Of a DNA stretch of 64,000 bases, positions 25,401 to 38,688 are shown in pieces. Source of the DNA: Druceiella hillmani. Taxonomy: Eukaryota; Arthropoda; Insecta; Lepidoptera; Hepialidae. The DNA lies in the NCBI GenBank assembly GCA_039881145.1, contig JAYKKI010000015.1, positions 29,615,001 through 29,679,000 on the forward strand, read 5' to 3'. The translations under genes were made by a program, and so were the position numbers. Below the pieces are notes generated by a model. That model was given only the letters and a program-made list of their open reading frames with translations, was not told where the DNA came from and made no database searches. The first letter of the stretch is position 1; each line of letters starts with the position of its first letter.

Positions 25401-25710
25401 GAGATAAACACAATCAATTGCCTGCATGGCTAGCGCAGAACGGACATAAGCTCGCCACAAAATAAGCCAGACAGTCTGAAAAATATTTGTTGTAACGCTA
25501 TGAAAATTGTATTAAGTGTCGCAGCATTAGTCGATTTGCTACACGTACAATTAAATAGGTGTTAAAAACAAATCGTCTCTTTGCTTTATTAAGCTAATGT
25601 GATTATAACTGGTAAAGATGTTAACGAGGTTTTTGATGTGAAACATCAAATGGCGCATTTGGATGAGTGTTAAAACTTTCTGATGACTGACGTCGCGACA
25701 TGCCACTTTA
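22494..25710. other. AT-rich DNA, no gene recognised
   Basis: A 100-codon plus frame at 22565-22867 is rich in Phe, Tyr and Leu as expected from A/T-rich DNA and has no domain. At 23758-23800 the word gactcgtatattgg is duplicated with a period of about 25 bp. GC-richer patches at 23820-23900 and 24440-24600 show nothing I can name. Confidence 0.45.
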
Positions 25711-25811
25711 GCCAGCTTCGCATTTTGTCTAATATTTCCGACTTCATTCGGCTACCTTCGCGGTTTGTCAGCTCTTTCCGATTTAATTCGGCCAGCTTTG
25801 CATCTTGTCGG
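25711..25811 (+). repeat. 40-bp tandem repeat, 2.5 copies
   Basis: Units 25711-25750, 25751-25790 and the partial 25791-25811 share the pattern gccagcttcgcattttgtc then tttccgacttcattcg. They are GC-richer than the flanks and have diverged by several substitutions without length change. Confidence 0.88.
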
Positions 25812-28396
25812 TTAATGGTATTATAAAATTAAAAATATATTCAATAGATTATTAAGAAATATTTCCATGATAAATTATTTTAAAAAATAAAATAATAAAC
25901 TTAAATCAAAATTTTAATATTAACAACTATTTGAATATTTGTTTATTCGTTTTTAATAATTCGTTTTTAAATAAAAATACAAAAAATTTAGATGTTTCTC
26001 ATCTGCCAGGCGTTCCATGACGGCTCATAATTTTGTCGAATAGTGAGGTAACTTTATCTAATTTGCAGATAATTTAAAATACAACAAGCTATTTAGCAGA
26101 TATATTTCTTAATTAAAATGGTTTAAATTTTAATTATAACCCCATCCTAATGAAAACTTAAATTATTCTCAATGATCTTATATCATTGTTAATTTTATAA
26201 AAATTACCCATCAACATGATTTAAGGTTAACATTGAAATTATTATAGATGAAATTTTATTTTAAAAACAAGAATATGAATTTACTTCAGGCTCTATTATA
26301 TATTATTCCAGCTCACTTTCGCCAGAAACATTTTATTGCATTGAGTCATTAAATATGCGGGCCGCATCTACTCGTATTATACAATTCGAAAGAAAAGATG
26401 GTACAATATGACGTTTAATTTAATGTTCCATTTTACTATTCGCTTCAATAAATCGTTATGTTACCATTCCCGAATAGTAAAACATCTACACAAAAATAGC
26501 TTAATAAATATTATTAATATTTGATAGCTTGCCGCAAAGCATAAAACCGCAATTCAAAATTCAATTGTAGGAATGTTTCAGGCAATATGAAACGACAATA
26601 ACGATTATTTATATTCACGATATATATGCTGATTGTAACGGGAGTATTCTGGAGAAAAATAAAATTTCCATTTGATAATTTTTTTTTCTACGAGATTTAC
26701 TTAGTTCATAAAATTTCATGACTACAGTTTACATCTCAAAGCTAAAATTTTGGCTTCTTTGTCGAAGGAAATACATAAAGTTAGTCACAGCAGGTTAGTA
26801 CTTACATAGTTCCATCGGTTGAAACAGTAAATTGAGTTTTCAATTCTATTCCTTCAAAATTTTTTTTTATTTACTCAGAAATATCTCGGTTTTTTCTATT
26901 TCATAAACAATATTTTCTATTATTGGATTGTAAGAAGAAACTTTAGAAATATGCATATTATAGAAAAATACGAACTATAGAAAGATACTAGCTGTCGGTC
27001 ATGGCTTTGCCCCGAGAACATTAACATTGACTCTATTTTATTTTATCTGCTTTTTTGTACAATAATTATAATTTATGGTTAACGCATTTCTAAAAATACT
27101 CAAATATATGTTTATGTCTATTTGAGAGTCTAAATGAATTCAAATTCATTCATTCATATTTTAATGCCTTGCTTAACTTTTATTGATTTCTTAATTCCAT
27201 GCAATCTTTTATTTCCATTTTTATACTTTAAATTTCCAAAAACCCTTCCTCAGTGAATATTTGGAAACCAAGAAAAAAAATATGTGCCAAATTTTTAGGC
27301 CTTATAGCTTGGATATTTCATAATGAATCATTGAGTGACTGTTTGGATTTGATATATGTACGTTTATACATTTTCGAAACCGTGCAATGTCAAATTTTGT
27401 CACAATCCAGAAAATGGGGAGCTAAGCAAAAAAGAATTAACTATTATCCCAAGTCAACCAGTGGTCATTTAGCCATACGTTTGATGCGTTATCAAGCAGC
27501 TAAGTATTTCTTTTAAATAGAGGATACTCGTCGTCGTTTTAGGAATGATTGCTTGCTCTACGGGTTCTAAAGGGATCTATTGTTTCGTAGCCATATAGTT
27601 AACACTCCTCGAATGCGGTAGAGATGTGAGGTGATCACGCCAATTGCTCGGAGGAAACAGTGGTAGAGTTATACATGACCTGGTGAAGTGGAAGATTACT
27701 TTCGGCCCGATAATTCAAGGTGTTGTGTGGATCATCTGCTTATCGCAGAGTTTTGTTTACGCTTTGTCTGTGTGGAGGGAGGCGGAGCTAAATTATTGTC
27801 ACAGAGAAGTTTCCAGCTCAGCTTGCTTGTTTGCTTCTCCATTATCATGTATATTGGTATGGCTAGGGATCATTTAGAACTGCAGATACCACTAGTGAGT
27901 TCCTAGTCGGTCGGTCTGTGTATCTTATTGGTTCAATTACCTATATGCACTAGAAAGTTCTTTTCTAGCTAGTGTGGATATAACGAGAGAGGCGCTAAAT
28001 GGTGGCATGAGATTCAACAATGAAGAACTTTTCCAGTTCAGCGGCCCCTTCTTGATACCTTTTTGTCGTATTATTTAGGGTACAAGCAAAATTAAACGAC
28101 TCCTTTCTCTGCCGTGCCATTTAATTATGAGCTATCAGTTTACATTTGGATCAAATCCCGTCGAGGGGTTGATTTCCTTAATGTTGCCTCAAGCGAGGTG
28201 TACTTTAGCAGATTATATTTTTAAGGTTATAGCTGGCTTTTAGTACGTGGAGGAAAAAGTCTGTAGATAGATAAACTCAATAGGAGATAGTTCGGCTAAT
28301 TATGATTGTAGTACCTTACTTATCATAAAGGTTCTGTTAGGTGACCGAGGATGTAATAAGCATCTTGAGCTTATTTGCAACTCGGTAGCTATTCTG
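25812..28396. other. AT-rich DNA; possible LINE-related debris
   Basis: At about 26985-27010 tactagctgtcggtc followed by gccccg resembles the 3' end shared by several insect LINE and SINE families. From 27600 to 28396 base composition is more balanced and lies downstream, on the minus strand, of the reverse transcriptase fragment at 28397-28830, so it may be the rest of that element, but I could not find a motif in it. The plus frames at 27253, 27644 and 27688 have no domain. Confidence 0.35.
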
Positions 28397-28830
28397 CTAA
28401 AGTTTGTTTGAAACATTATAGGAACAGAAATGGAAAACTGATTTTTTATGGAATTGCAGGGCTTCAATTAGTTTCTGATCTTCCATAGCTACCACAAGAA
28501 TAAACTTAGTTGCGATGATAGTTAATACAATGGTGAATCTGGCTGTGAACGTAGTTTCGCTTCCAAATTTAAATACAGGCCTAATATACGACTTGTAGGT
28601 AGTTTTAGCATATCTTGGTTAGGTTAGGTTAAGTTAGGTTAGGTTAGGTTCGTAGCTGTCTTTTTGGTAAAAGGGTTGCTTCCATCGTGTTCGACGTGAA
28701 TTAACCGTGTGAATCGTTGATATATTGTAATCCCCAAATGTCTGTAGATGTTGCTTTAATCTAACATTGAGTCTTTGTAAAATGAGCTGAATATTGGTAC
28801 CATAGTGAAATGTATTTAGAGTCAGAGGAT
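28397..28830 (-). mobile_element. Non-LTR reverse transcriptase fragment (thumb region), interrupted by TTAGG
   Basis: Minus strand. In the upstream half (about 28830-28652) HFTMVPIFSSFYKD, a stop, then IYRHLGITIYQRFTRLIHVEH match the YLGI-LD-rltw-H block that follows the active site in jockey-type LINEs. After the (TTAGG)n tract the frame resumes (28618-28397) with TTYKSYIRPVFKFGSETTFT, matching the usual YK-IRPV-YGSE block, and continues to AMEDQKLIEALQFHKKSVF before a stop at 28397-28399. The two blocks are in the expected order but the linker is shorter than usual, with telomeric repeat in its place. Clade assignment is by motif style; the element is dead. Confidence 0.65.
28616..28651 (+). 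repeat. Interstitial (TTAGG)n tract
   Basis: About seven TTAGG units with one variant (TTAAG), lying exactly between two blocks of a reverse transcriptase relic. This is a second interstitial telomeric tract, distinct from the one at base 1. Confidence 0.93.
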
Positions 28831-28959
28831 GGTTTTTACAGTTATAATGTTGAGTTGAATTTCACTGTCATTACATCGTGTGTTGTCTTGAATTTTATTT
28901 CCACTAATATAGCATATTCCCGCCAGTAGCTCAAATGAGTATATTGTATGTGTGCTTCG

Positions 28960-29893
<934 letters not shown>

Positions 29894-31544
29894 TCCATAT
29901 TCCACCTTTCTTTTTAATATAACAAACAACGTTTAGTTTAACTACTTATGCTAAATATGGTAACTTTTATTTTTGTATATTTATTTTCATAATTTTATTT
30001 GTACATTAATGTGTGCATGAACTGGCGCAAAAGCATTCTTCTTCAGTAAACCGGGTATGAAAGTTGCAGACCGTTGATAAATTACGAAGAGTACATCATT
30101 ACAATTCCATCGACGTCAATTTCGTAGTTACTTATGTTAAATATATACTCTCTAAATCATGAATCTCTCTTAATCTGCAGTCACTTCGCGGTTAAAGGAA
30201 AGTCGAAAAATTATTCCTTTGTTAAGGATAACCGATCCTTTGTTAAGAAATACGCCCGAATATTGAATATTTACCTTCCTTTTCTCTACCGCGGTGCAAA
30301 AACAGCTTCAATAAGCGAGTCGCGTAGACAATGAGCCGATCGAACAAAAGCAGCGCCTGACATGGGAATACGAGCTCGGTCTGTTGTTTTCAAGCCTGGA
30401 GAGAAAGGAGTACCTGGCAGAATTTAAAGGAATAACACACATGTCCGTTTAGCTCTCTTATGCCAATATGACGGAATTGTTCCACAATGTTTGCTTTAGA
30501 AACGATAAATGATAGAAAGTTTTTAGCCCATGTTTCAGAATGACGCAATTACAGTTCTATATTACGAATGATCATATATAATGAATATACAATTATGGTG
30601 TTTCCAACTAAATGAAAGATATCTATAATGAACAAATCTACACTTTATAATTAATTGAACGACTGTAAGTTAAAGAACGAGTTATACGCTGTAATTATTT
30701 GCTTTTCAAAGTTCGTACTGTGGTAGTGAAGTTTGTTGGGTAGTTACTCGTAGTTGTGTGAGGTATAACATCTGGAACTGAGTGGTAGAGAAATGTATAA
30801 AAATATTGATTAAAGAAATTTAAATTTATCTCTAAATAAAAAATGTTATCCCATTTCAGGAAAACCGTTCATGCCTATTAGAAAAATATAAGCCAAAATC
30901 TTTCGGCCCATGTGCTTCATACCATAACTAAGAAAAGGCCAAATTAATTCGGAATCTGTTCACCAACCCTGTATTTTCTCAAAATTATGCATTATAGAAA
31001 ATTTATTTAAGTATACGTACCCACGTTAATAAACATAAATTTAATTAATTTTAATTCCCAATATAAAAAAAACAAGTCGAGTTAATATATTTTTTTAAAT
31101 TTTCAGCTCCACATTAAGTACTATCAAATGAAAGCTGGCAAAATAAGAAATCTGAAAAAAATTACATTTATTTTTGTATATCAAAAACGAACGTAACATT
31201 TATCCAAAAAAATAACATTTATTTATGTATATCAAAAACTTACTTAAGTAAAATTTGGTAAAAAAGCAGTCTATGTAAATGATAAGTGAATAAAACACAG
31301 ATATAGGTGATATTATATATATCTACTCACAATTATCAACAGCATATTTAACAAATTATATATTTCTGTTAGAAGGTGATATACTTATCACGCAAGTTGA
31401 ACTTGTACTTGACCACTTTTTAAATTGACGATTATAATTTCAATAAATCTTTTCATATCTCATAACTTTGAAACTCATGTAATTATTACCTTTTTGATAC
31501 ACCTCTCTATTATGTAAAGATATCTATAAAATTATTTACATAAT
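29894..31544. other. Spacer of the large inverted repeat
   Basis: A/T-rich DNA between the arms. A GC-richer patch at 30290-30430 keeps two plus-strand frames open across about 100 bp but neither shows a domain. At 31140-31250 the word acatttatttttgtatatca is duplicated with a period of about 60 bp. Confidence 0.45.
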
Positions 31545-31885
31545 TTTTTTTAATTTACCACGTTTTTAAAACGGACTAAAAATACGAAATAATTCTCCGT
31601 GCCTGGCAAAGATTTTTAACCCCATAAATATTGTGCTGGAACCTTGTCATTGTGAATTTTTAATAGTTATGAAAATATTTATAAGCTCAAAAGCTGGTAG
31701 TTTGGACAAGTGAGTTTATAAAAAACGTGATTCCTGAAACGATGTACTCCTTGTTAGATAGGGAAATCGCCTGATCGATGTCGAAGGGGGTCGAGTTTAC
31801 CCGATTCAGCGTCACCAACGAGAATCTTTTTGAATTTTTGATAGCTTTGAAAATACTTGTAAAATCTAAAACTAAAAACGTGGGG
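31545..31885 (+). repeat. Third, partial copy of the inverted-repeat family
   Basis: Segments 31545-31690 and 31830-31885 align, in the same orientation as the left arm, with 29605-29790 (cgtttttaaaacggactaaa against cgtttttaacacggattaaa; the ccataaat and ttgtgctgga blocks). Between them 140 bp are unrelated and contain gatcgatgtcgaagggggtc. It abuts the inner end of the right arm directly, so the locus is a compound of three copies. Confidence 0.7.
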
Positions 31886-31892
31886 CGCAAGT

Positions 31893-32272
31893 TCACTTGA
31901 GTCACTAACAATTTTATTGCACCACAAATGATATGACGTGTTGTTTGAGTTTTCTCAAAAATAGCTACTTTCTTCACTCTTACTATTACCTATTTCCTGC
32001 GACTCACGTTTTTCGTTTTAAATCTTACAAGTATTTTTACAGCTGTTAAAAATTGACGGTCACATGTTTCCAGTGCAATATGTATGGGGTTATAAATCTG
32101 TAACGCTTTGTAAATATTTATGGTGCAAAGAGAGATTATTTTAAGTTTGTAATCCGTGTTAAAAACGTTGTTAATTTAATTTTTTTAGTGTTGTGAGTGT
32201 GGAAACTAGCAATCTATTTTAAATATCTTGATACTGATAATAATAATAATTTCTTTGTTTCAGTCATAAGAC

Positions 32273-32340
<68 letters not shown>

Positions 32341-32928
32341 TAAATATATTAACAGTCCATGTATTGTAGTAAATTAAATACTTATGTCATTCGCGTTATT
32401 AACATTTACGTGCTCAATGAATGAATGATATTAGCATTCTTTCTCTTGCCAAGTTATGACAACTTAGTATTTTGCAATAAGCCGTATGAATGCGGACGCA
32501 GTATCTTCCATGTTACTTTTTAACAAACTTGTTTATTATTATGTTCGCCTGGTAGTTTGGTCTCTACGTCAATGAGAATTTAGCTTAAAAAATCTGCCGA
32601 AATCTTCGGTGTTACTTTCTAACAAACTTTTTCATTTTTCGCCTAGTAGTTTGATCTCTAGTTTAACGGGATGTTGGTATAAAATTTGTAGACGCGTGGG
32701 CATTCTCCTTTGTGTCGAAAAAATAAACAGAAAGATACGAAGGCGATTATTATGGCATTGTCATCTAGTTCTGAGCTATGTTTTTAGTTACAAGTCTCTA
32801 GCTCAACAGAAAGTCCGTTTAAAATAGTTTTTGCACAGGACAAACAAACAAACAAATAGCGAGTTAATAAGACGGTGGCAAAAGTAAGAATTATATAGAA
32901 CGACTGTTTTTTAACTAAATTTTGGCAG
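31893..32928 (-). repeat. Large inverted repeat, right arm
   Basis: Reverse complement of 28960-29893. It carries one feature the left arm lacks: an internal tandem duplication of about 105 bp (roughly 32475-32680) containing the tagtttggtctcta and ttactttttaacaaact words twice. The plus frame at 32609-32827 is a by-product. Similarity ends near 32928, where the right flank becomes unique. Confidence 0.9.
32276..32350. repeat. (TA)n microsatellite inside the right arm
   Basis: Shorter counterpart of the array at 29445-29566. Confidence 0.96.
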
Positions 32929-34074
32929 AATCAAACACTATGCAGAATCAAATACTTTTATTTGAATAGTAAAATGGACGATATGGGAAAACATCAGGAT
33001 GTTCAGGCGTCATAGTTTAAGTAAGGAAATGATGGGCGCTTTTCTTCATGCCAAATATTTATGTTTTATTGTAATGGTTATCTTCAATAACTTGATAAGT
33101 TTTCGTTTCCTACTTTGTTTCGACATGATCATGTTTGTCATAAGTTTTTTATAGTCGCTAAGCTATAGGGCTGCTTTCCTCAATTGAGATTATTCTATAT
33201 TATGTTCTTAGATTGATACTTTAAAAGCAGTTTGAATTTGAAATCATCTTAAGCACTATAGCCTAAAAGTAATGTATAAAGGTTTTTCACAGTTAAATAA
33301 TAGAACATATTTTTTCCTCCCGAGAAATATATGTTTGTAAGTGCAATAGGCGTAAAATAACTTTTTTATGGATGTTAAAAACTTGTTTGCAAACAATGCT
33401 TTTTATCAGAAAGTTACTGGAAGATAGCGCGCCGCTAGTTCATCTGAAGCCATAACTTCTCCTTGAATTGCGATTGTACAAAGCTATCTTTTCTTCAATG
33501 CTCAGACTATCTGTGACTTGCTGCAAAACTAATCTGCTTAACACAATGAACTTAATTTTTCTTTAAAGTTTTAAAAAGACTCAACGGCCTATTTTGTCCA
33601 GTAGGAAAATTAAAGGGTACAGGTAGTTAGATTTAATCTGGAATCCAAGTTGATTGTAATATTTTTAATTTTTGTGATTAAATTTATTGACTTTAAATGT
33701 GTTTTTGTTTTTTTAAAAATAACCTTCTATAACGTTGTAATAATTTGGACTATTATAATAGTTCATATTTTAGTTATAGTATATTCATTTACAATGACGT
33801 AATTAGGCTCGATGTATTCTTGGACCTTACTTCTAGTAAGACCGAATATTCTATCTATATTCTATTGTTATGGGTTTATTTTAATCTTTGTGATATGTGA
33901 ATTTTATTATTTATCAATCAACGCAGTAGTAACGTAGTAAACAATGAAGGAGCTTACAAAACTTAAATTAAATGTAACATATCGAAATTACGCGAAAATT
34001 TCACTCGACACCAGGTTATAAACAGTCCACTAAAATGAACTACGTTACGCTATATCCTACGGCAATTTACTTCC
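32929..34074. other. AT-rich DNA, no gene recognised
   Basis: At 32935-32960 gcagaatcaaa is present twice in tandem just outside the right arm. A GC-richer patch near 33420-33540 has no recognisable content. Confidence 0.5.
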
Positions 34075-34158
34075 GTGCATGTCACATTCGTGAGGTTTTA
34101 ATTCAAGTCAGGTTACGTGCATGTCGCATTCGCGAGGTTTTAATACAGGTCAGGATAC
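34075..34158 (+). repeat. 42-bp tandem duplication
   Basis: The unit gtgcatgtcacattcgtgag at 34075 recurs as gtgcatgtcgcattcgcgag at 34117; both continue gttttaat and caggtcagg-like sequence. Two copies, a few substitutions. Confidence 0.92.
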
Positions 34159-34910
34159 TTAAAATGAAACATAATAGTGTAAATAGAGTGGATGAATAGT
34201 GGCAAAATGAAAACGAAACAAAGTAAAACTGCCTGTCTAAGACTTTATCAAATAGCAGGGAATACTGTTAAATGAATACTTGAATGAAAATGTTGTGGTT
34301 CAATTATTTCTGTTTGACTAAAATATATAGCGGTTTAATTACAATTATAAATTCCAGCTTATCTTTTGGAACGATTCGATTAGAGAAGATGATTTCAATT
34401 AAACGCGTAAGAGAGAAAAAAAGGCTATTCGTTCGATGTCAGGAATGCAGACTAATTGTATGGTGAAACTTATATAAAATTATGTTTTAGCACAATATAC
34501 TTCAACACAAGATATTTTTATATTTACGTATGTGCATTATCATACGAGAGGATATGATACAAGCGGTAAAAGTGAACTTGAACTGAGAAATATTTCTAAA
34601 GTAAAAAATAATCACAAATATAATGTCAGCGTGTAAGCCTATTATAACTTATCAGCAGTGACAACGATTTATTCATAATAACAAGATGAAAGTTGTCAGA
34701 GATTTTTTTAGGTTTTTTTTAAGACCTTCAATTTCTGTACATAGCGTAGTGTGTGAAAGCTTAACGAAAGCGCTCAGACCAGCGATTTTTAAATTACCTA
34801 ACCTATGTACACATTATATAGTCTATGGCAGTATGGAAACTATAAGTTGTTATATTGTGAAAGTTACATGTCAATCAGATTAGTAGTTTTTGTGTGAATG
34901 TCTAAAAATA

Positions 34911-34976
<66 letters not shown>

Positions 34977-35748
34977 TACACATATTTAATATGCATGTAG
35001 AGACGCAGTGGCGTTTAGGAGTGCACAATTAGCTACAAGTTCATTTGCAAACAAACATAAAGCTAACTTTGCGTATTTACCCTTACCATACGTCGTAGTG
35101 GTGAAGGCAAATTATGTTGCGCACTGTAAACAAACAATGAAATTTGCGACTATCGGGGCAGAAAAATTCAGTTCACAGCAAGCGAACGTTAAATTACGTT
35201 AGGCGGAAAACTCATTTCCACGTGATAATGGAATGTAGAATGTTTTTGGCGTGCTGACTGGTAATGAAATGATAATGGTAGATGAAAATGAAATTTTATC
35301 AAATAGCCTTAATGCGTGTAAATGAATTTTTTTCGGATATCTTCGATATTGCGAGCATTGTCAGTTTTGTATATGTGATCATGACTGTAATATAAAAGTG
35401 ATGGATAAATTAATTTCAGTTTCCTTCCTACCTTCAACTATTCAGTTTGAAATTTTGTTTTAAAATTTGGCATTAAGAAATTTTAAAAAGTCAAACAATT
35501 CTCCTCTAAAATCACCTATAATTGATTTCTATGTCTATAACAGCCTTTTGTATATTAGTTTCCTATTAAAGAAATGTTTAATGTTTTTTAAAATTATTAA
35601 TAATATTCATGAATAGCATTTTGATGTCTTCAAAATTATAAGATTGGTTACTACTTAACAGAGATCCATTGACCATAACATTTTGTTTTATTTTCTTATA
35701 TTTTTTAGCCTCAAACGTAATAAATGGGGTAAAAATGGGGACACTTCC
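34159..35748. other. AT-rich DNA with a (TA)n array
   Basis: No gene recognised. The (TA)n array 34914-34984 is listed separately. The plus frames at 34284, 34686 and 35008 have no domain; the last lies in a slightly GC-richer patch. Confidence 0.45.
34914..34984. repeat. (TA)n microsatellite
   Basis: About 70 bp of TA ending in catatatacacat. Confidence 0.96.
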
Positions 35749-35794
35749 AAAGGAAGTAATTTAAATTAGCGATGTAATTTAAATTACTTCCTTT
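35749..35794. repeat. Perfect 20-bp inverted repeat with 6-nt loop
   Basis: Arms 35749-35768 and 35775-35794 are exact reverse complements (the left arm starts aaaggaagtaattt), separated by gcgatg. The geometry (20-bp arms, 6-nt loop) is identical to the hairpin at 7834-7879, but the sequences are unrelated. Confidence 0.93.
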
Positions 35795-36639
35795 AGGGAA
35801 CCTGTTAGGGGTCTTCAATAATACAATTAGTATGATAAAATTATAGCTACGTTAAGCTTACATTCTATCAAACTCAGTAACTATAGAGATAAAGCTTTTG
35901 TAAAATTTACGTTTCGATGCTAAAATAAACAATCTTATGTATTACTGGAAAAAGTTTAAATTATTCGTTTCCAATAACTTTCTTGCCTTTACTCTGGTAT
36001 TAATTTTTTGTAATATTACTCTCTAGAATCGAATTATATCGAAACTTTCCAATTCCTCGGAGTATTCAACTGCTCAACCATCTAATCATAACTGGCGTAG
36101 TTATTTTGTCTATAATGAATGAGAGTGGGCGTGCTGTCCTTATTTGTACGAAATGTTATTGTTTGCTTATTTATCATTACTAAAATGTATATGTATTTAA
36201 TTTTCATTTATATATGTGCCTAGCCAGTCGATAAGACATTATTATAGAATTTTGCTGTTGGAATGATTTAGTTTGTTATTGTGTTTAATGTAATTTGGAG
36301 GATTTATTGGAATATATAAAACATAGCAAAAATTCCTATCAGACGACTTATAACGCCAAGTAATAATTATCAATAAGAAAGTACCGTTTTAATTAATCGT
36401 TTTTTAATTAAATAAGTGATATTTTGGTTGCCATTAAATGGCAATACGCGCTTTAGAGCAGAAATATATGGTACGGAACGCTGGTACGCAAATTGGACTT
36501 ATTCTTACTGGTTTATTATAATATTCAATTTGTTCAGTTGGATCTGTGATTTGCAACATACTTGAGATAGATGCGTTTTCACATAATAGTTGGTGTCTAA
36601 GTATACACTTCTTGTATTACATTCTTTGTTAAATTTTGC
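35795..36639. other. AT-rich DNA, no gene recognised
   Basis: Nothing that I can assign on either strand. Confidence 0.5.
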
Positions 36640-36765
36640 GCGATGAATTCCGTTGAACAAACAATTTTATGCGCGCTCAATTGGGACCTTCCTCTTCTTC
36701 CATATTTGCAAATTCCGTTGTACTTTTTCCAGCATAGGATGAAATTCGTCTTCGTTCGACTCTAA
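36640..36765 (+). repeat. Unnamed dispersed repeat, copy C
   Basis: It contains gaattccgttgaacaa, atatttgcaaattccgttgt and aggatgaaattcgtcttcg, colinear with the right half of copies A and B. Two weaker possible copies are at 41165-41265 (aggatggaattcgcctttg) and 60795-60860 (cattatttcgtggaatt with tctatcgattcac). Confidence 0.6.
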
Positions 36766-38018
36766 ATACGATGATGGTATTTACTGCCGTTGACGTTTTA
36801 TGACGTTGTTATTTATTAGACATATAACAAATCGGGTTTAAACGTGAATATAAACCGGTGAAACGTAGTTGGAGATAATAAATAGGTGAAATTAAGGGTC
36901 TAGACTATTAAGCATATGAAACCTGCACCAGCGTCCGATGAAGCTATCTTGCCTCAGATTCTCAGATTTTTCCCACCTTTTCCTCAGATCTGAGGAAAAA
37001 ATTGAGGAACTATTTGAGATGCCTTAATAAAATTAAATCTATTTATGAATATCTCATAAATGCTATATTCTCTCATAAATTACATTTATAGTTTATTAGT
37101 TAGCTAGTACATACAAAAATTGTAGCAGAATTTAATTGGTCGACTACAATTTTAAAAAAATTGAAATTCATATCAGATACCCGCTTCAAATAATTTATTT
37201 AGGCGACATTTTTCAAACAAAACTTTAAGTATAATTACGAGTAACTATAATTTAGAACTAAAGCTCAATAATCCTCACTATTTTATTTAATAGTTTTAAT
37301 AGGTTTTATCAATTATGGAAGTTATTATTTTTGTTGGCTTTATCATTTTTGACTTATAACGGCCATGTGACACATATTCAATTAATTGTCGGGTTAATAC
37401 TGAATGGTTAATAATTAATTATCTACACGGGTCTGTTTGTCTCTAAAATAGATACAAATTGATATTCGACACTTTCATGCAAGTATTTAAACCCTATCGA
37501 TACTTGCTTCCGATACGGAATAATGAATATACAGACACAACCTGCCTGCGGTTCTATCTCCATTTGCACATTCACAAACATATTTTAAATGCCCTTATAA
37601 GTAAGTTTAAGTTCGGCTTATATTCGATATAGCAATCATAGGTTTTCCTATTTATATAACGTGATCGCATCCTCACTTTCTTAATGTTTTCACGATTTAT
37701 TTTTTTAAATTCAATGTTCAGACCTTCATCAATGTATATTTTTGCAACGTAATAACATACTGTTTGTGACAATTGTTAAGTACTGATAAATAACGTGTTC
37801 AGATTATTTTCAGTCAGTTTGGTAATGTTCATAATACTAGTTGAAGATAATACCGTGAAAGGTTATCTACACCGATTTGAGTACTCATTTTTAAGCAATT
37901 CATTCATTGTATTTGATTAAGTTCGACGCTTCTTCATAAAGGCAATTATAATATCGGCTACGCCTAGTTCAGAGTTCAATTTGTTACCAAAAGTTTTATG
38001 TAAAATTCATCTATTTTG
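36766..38018. other. AT-rich DNA, no gene recognised
   Basis: Short alternating tcagatt/tcagatct words at 36950-37000 form a small local repeat. The minus frame 37572-37772 has no domain. Confidence 0.5.
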
Positions 38019-38548
38019 CATAATTATTTTGTTAAAAGCAAGTTTTTTTGTCTAGAACCTTAGGTAATAAATTATATTTTTGGACAATAGTCCAACGTAT
38101 AGTTTCCATAACCCAATGTACTACTAGTTACAAATTTTGATATATTTGCTTCTTCTGTTGTTAATTGTACTGTATTGCTTTTAGAAGCTGGCACAGAGAC
38201 ATGGTATCCTTGAGCCTTTATATGATTATATGAAGGCTCAAAGCACCACGTCAAAGAAACCGCAGAAATCCACCACGTCAAGGAAACCGCAGAAATAATC
38301 TTGTTGTGGAAACATTTTTAATCCTTTGGATTTTGCAGCTTATTTTATAATTTATGAACACAACTGATGACCGCGACCCTCAATAACAACCGGTCAATAT
38401 TATTTAATTTTATTCAATCATATTTTAATTTTTTTAATATTTACTCTTTAATAATATACATTGATACTTCTGTTTTCCACATTCTTGTTTAGTTATACTT
38501 ACTCATTTTAAGCAATGATTTGTTGCAAAAAATGAGTAGATATTACGA

Positions 38549-38555
<7 letters not shown>
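38019..38555 (+). repeat. Dispersed repeat, copy 1 (pair of 44982-45440)
   Basis: From taattattttgtta (38021) to the (TA)n array this segment aligns with 44982-45440: gtctagaaccttaggtaata, ttgttaattgtactgtattg, gaagctggcacagagacatg, aaaccgcagaaat, ctgatgaccgcgaccctcaa and the final agtagatattacgaatata. Copy 1 alone has about 75 extra bp near 38085-38150 and a 27-bp tandem duplication (38244-38270, 38271-38296). A 69-codon minus frame (38072-38281, with VPASKSNTVQLTTEE) is not preserved as a whole in copy 2. Both copies end in (TA)n. Confidence 0.9.
38244..38296 (+). repeat. 27-bp tandem duplication within dispersed repeat copy 1
   Basis: caccacgtcaaagaaaccgc starts at 38244 and recurs with one change at 38271. 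Copy 2 at 45 kb has the unit once, so the duplication arose after the two copies separated. Immediately upstream, ttgagcctt and aaggctcaa form an inverted repeat absent from copy 2. Confidence 0.9.
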
Positions 38556-38589
<34 letters not shown>

Positions 38590-38630
38590 CGTGTATATAA
38601 GGATATATGTGCGTATTACGTATATATATG

Positions 38631-38688
<58 letters not shown>

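Noticed and set aside
25711..25811. CRISPR array
   Set aside because: The 40-bp units are contiguous and diverge by substitution; there are no constant repeats alternating with unique spacers.
27644..27906. Overlapping plus-strand frames suggesting a retrotransposon C-terminal domain
   Set aside because: I looked for a Cys/His knuckle or RT motif on both strands and found none that stands up; the RT homology nearby is on the minus strand.
38072..38281. 69-codon minus-strand frame as a conserved protein
   Set aside because: It is not preserved as a whole in the second copy of the same repeat at 45 kb, and the 27-bp duplication lies inside it.
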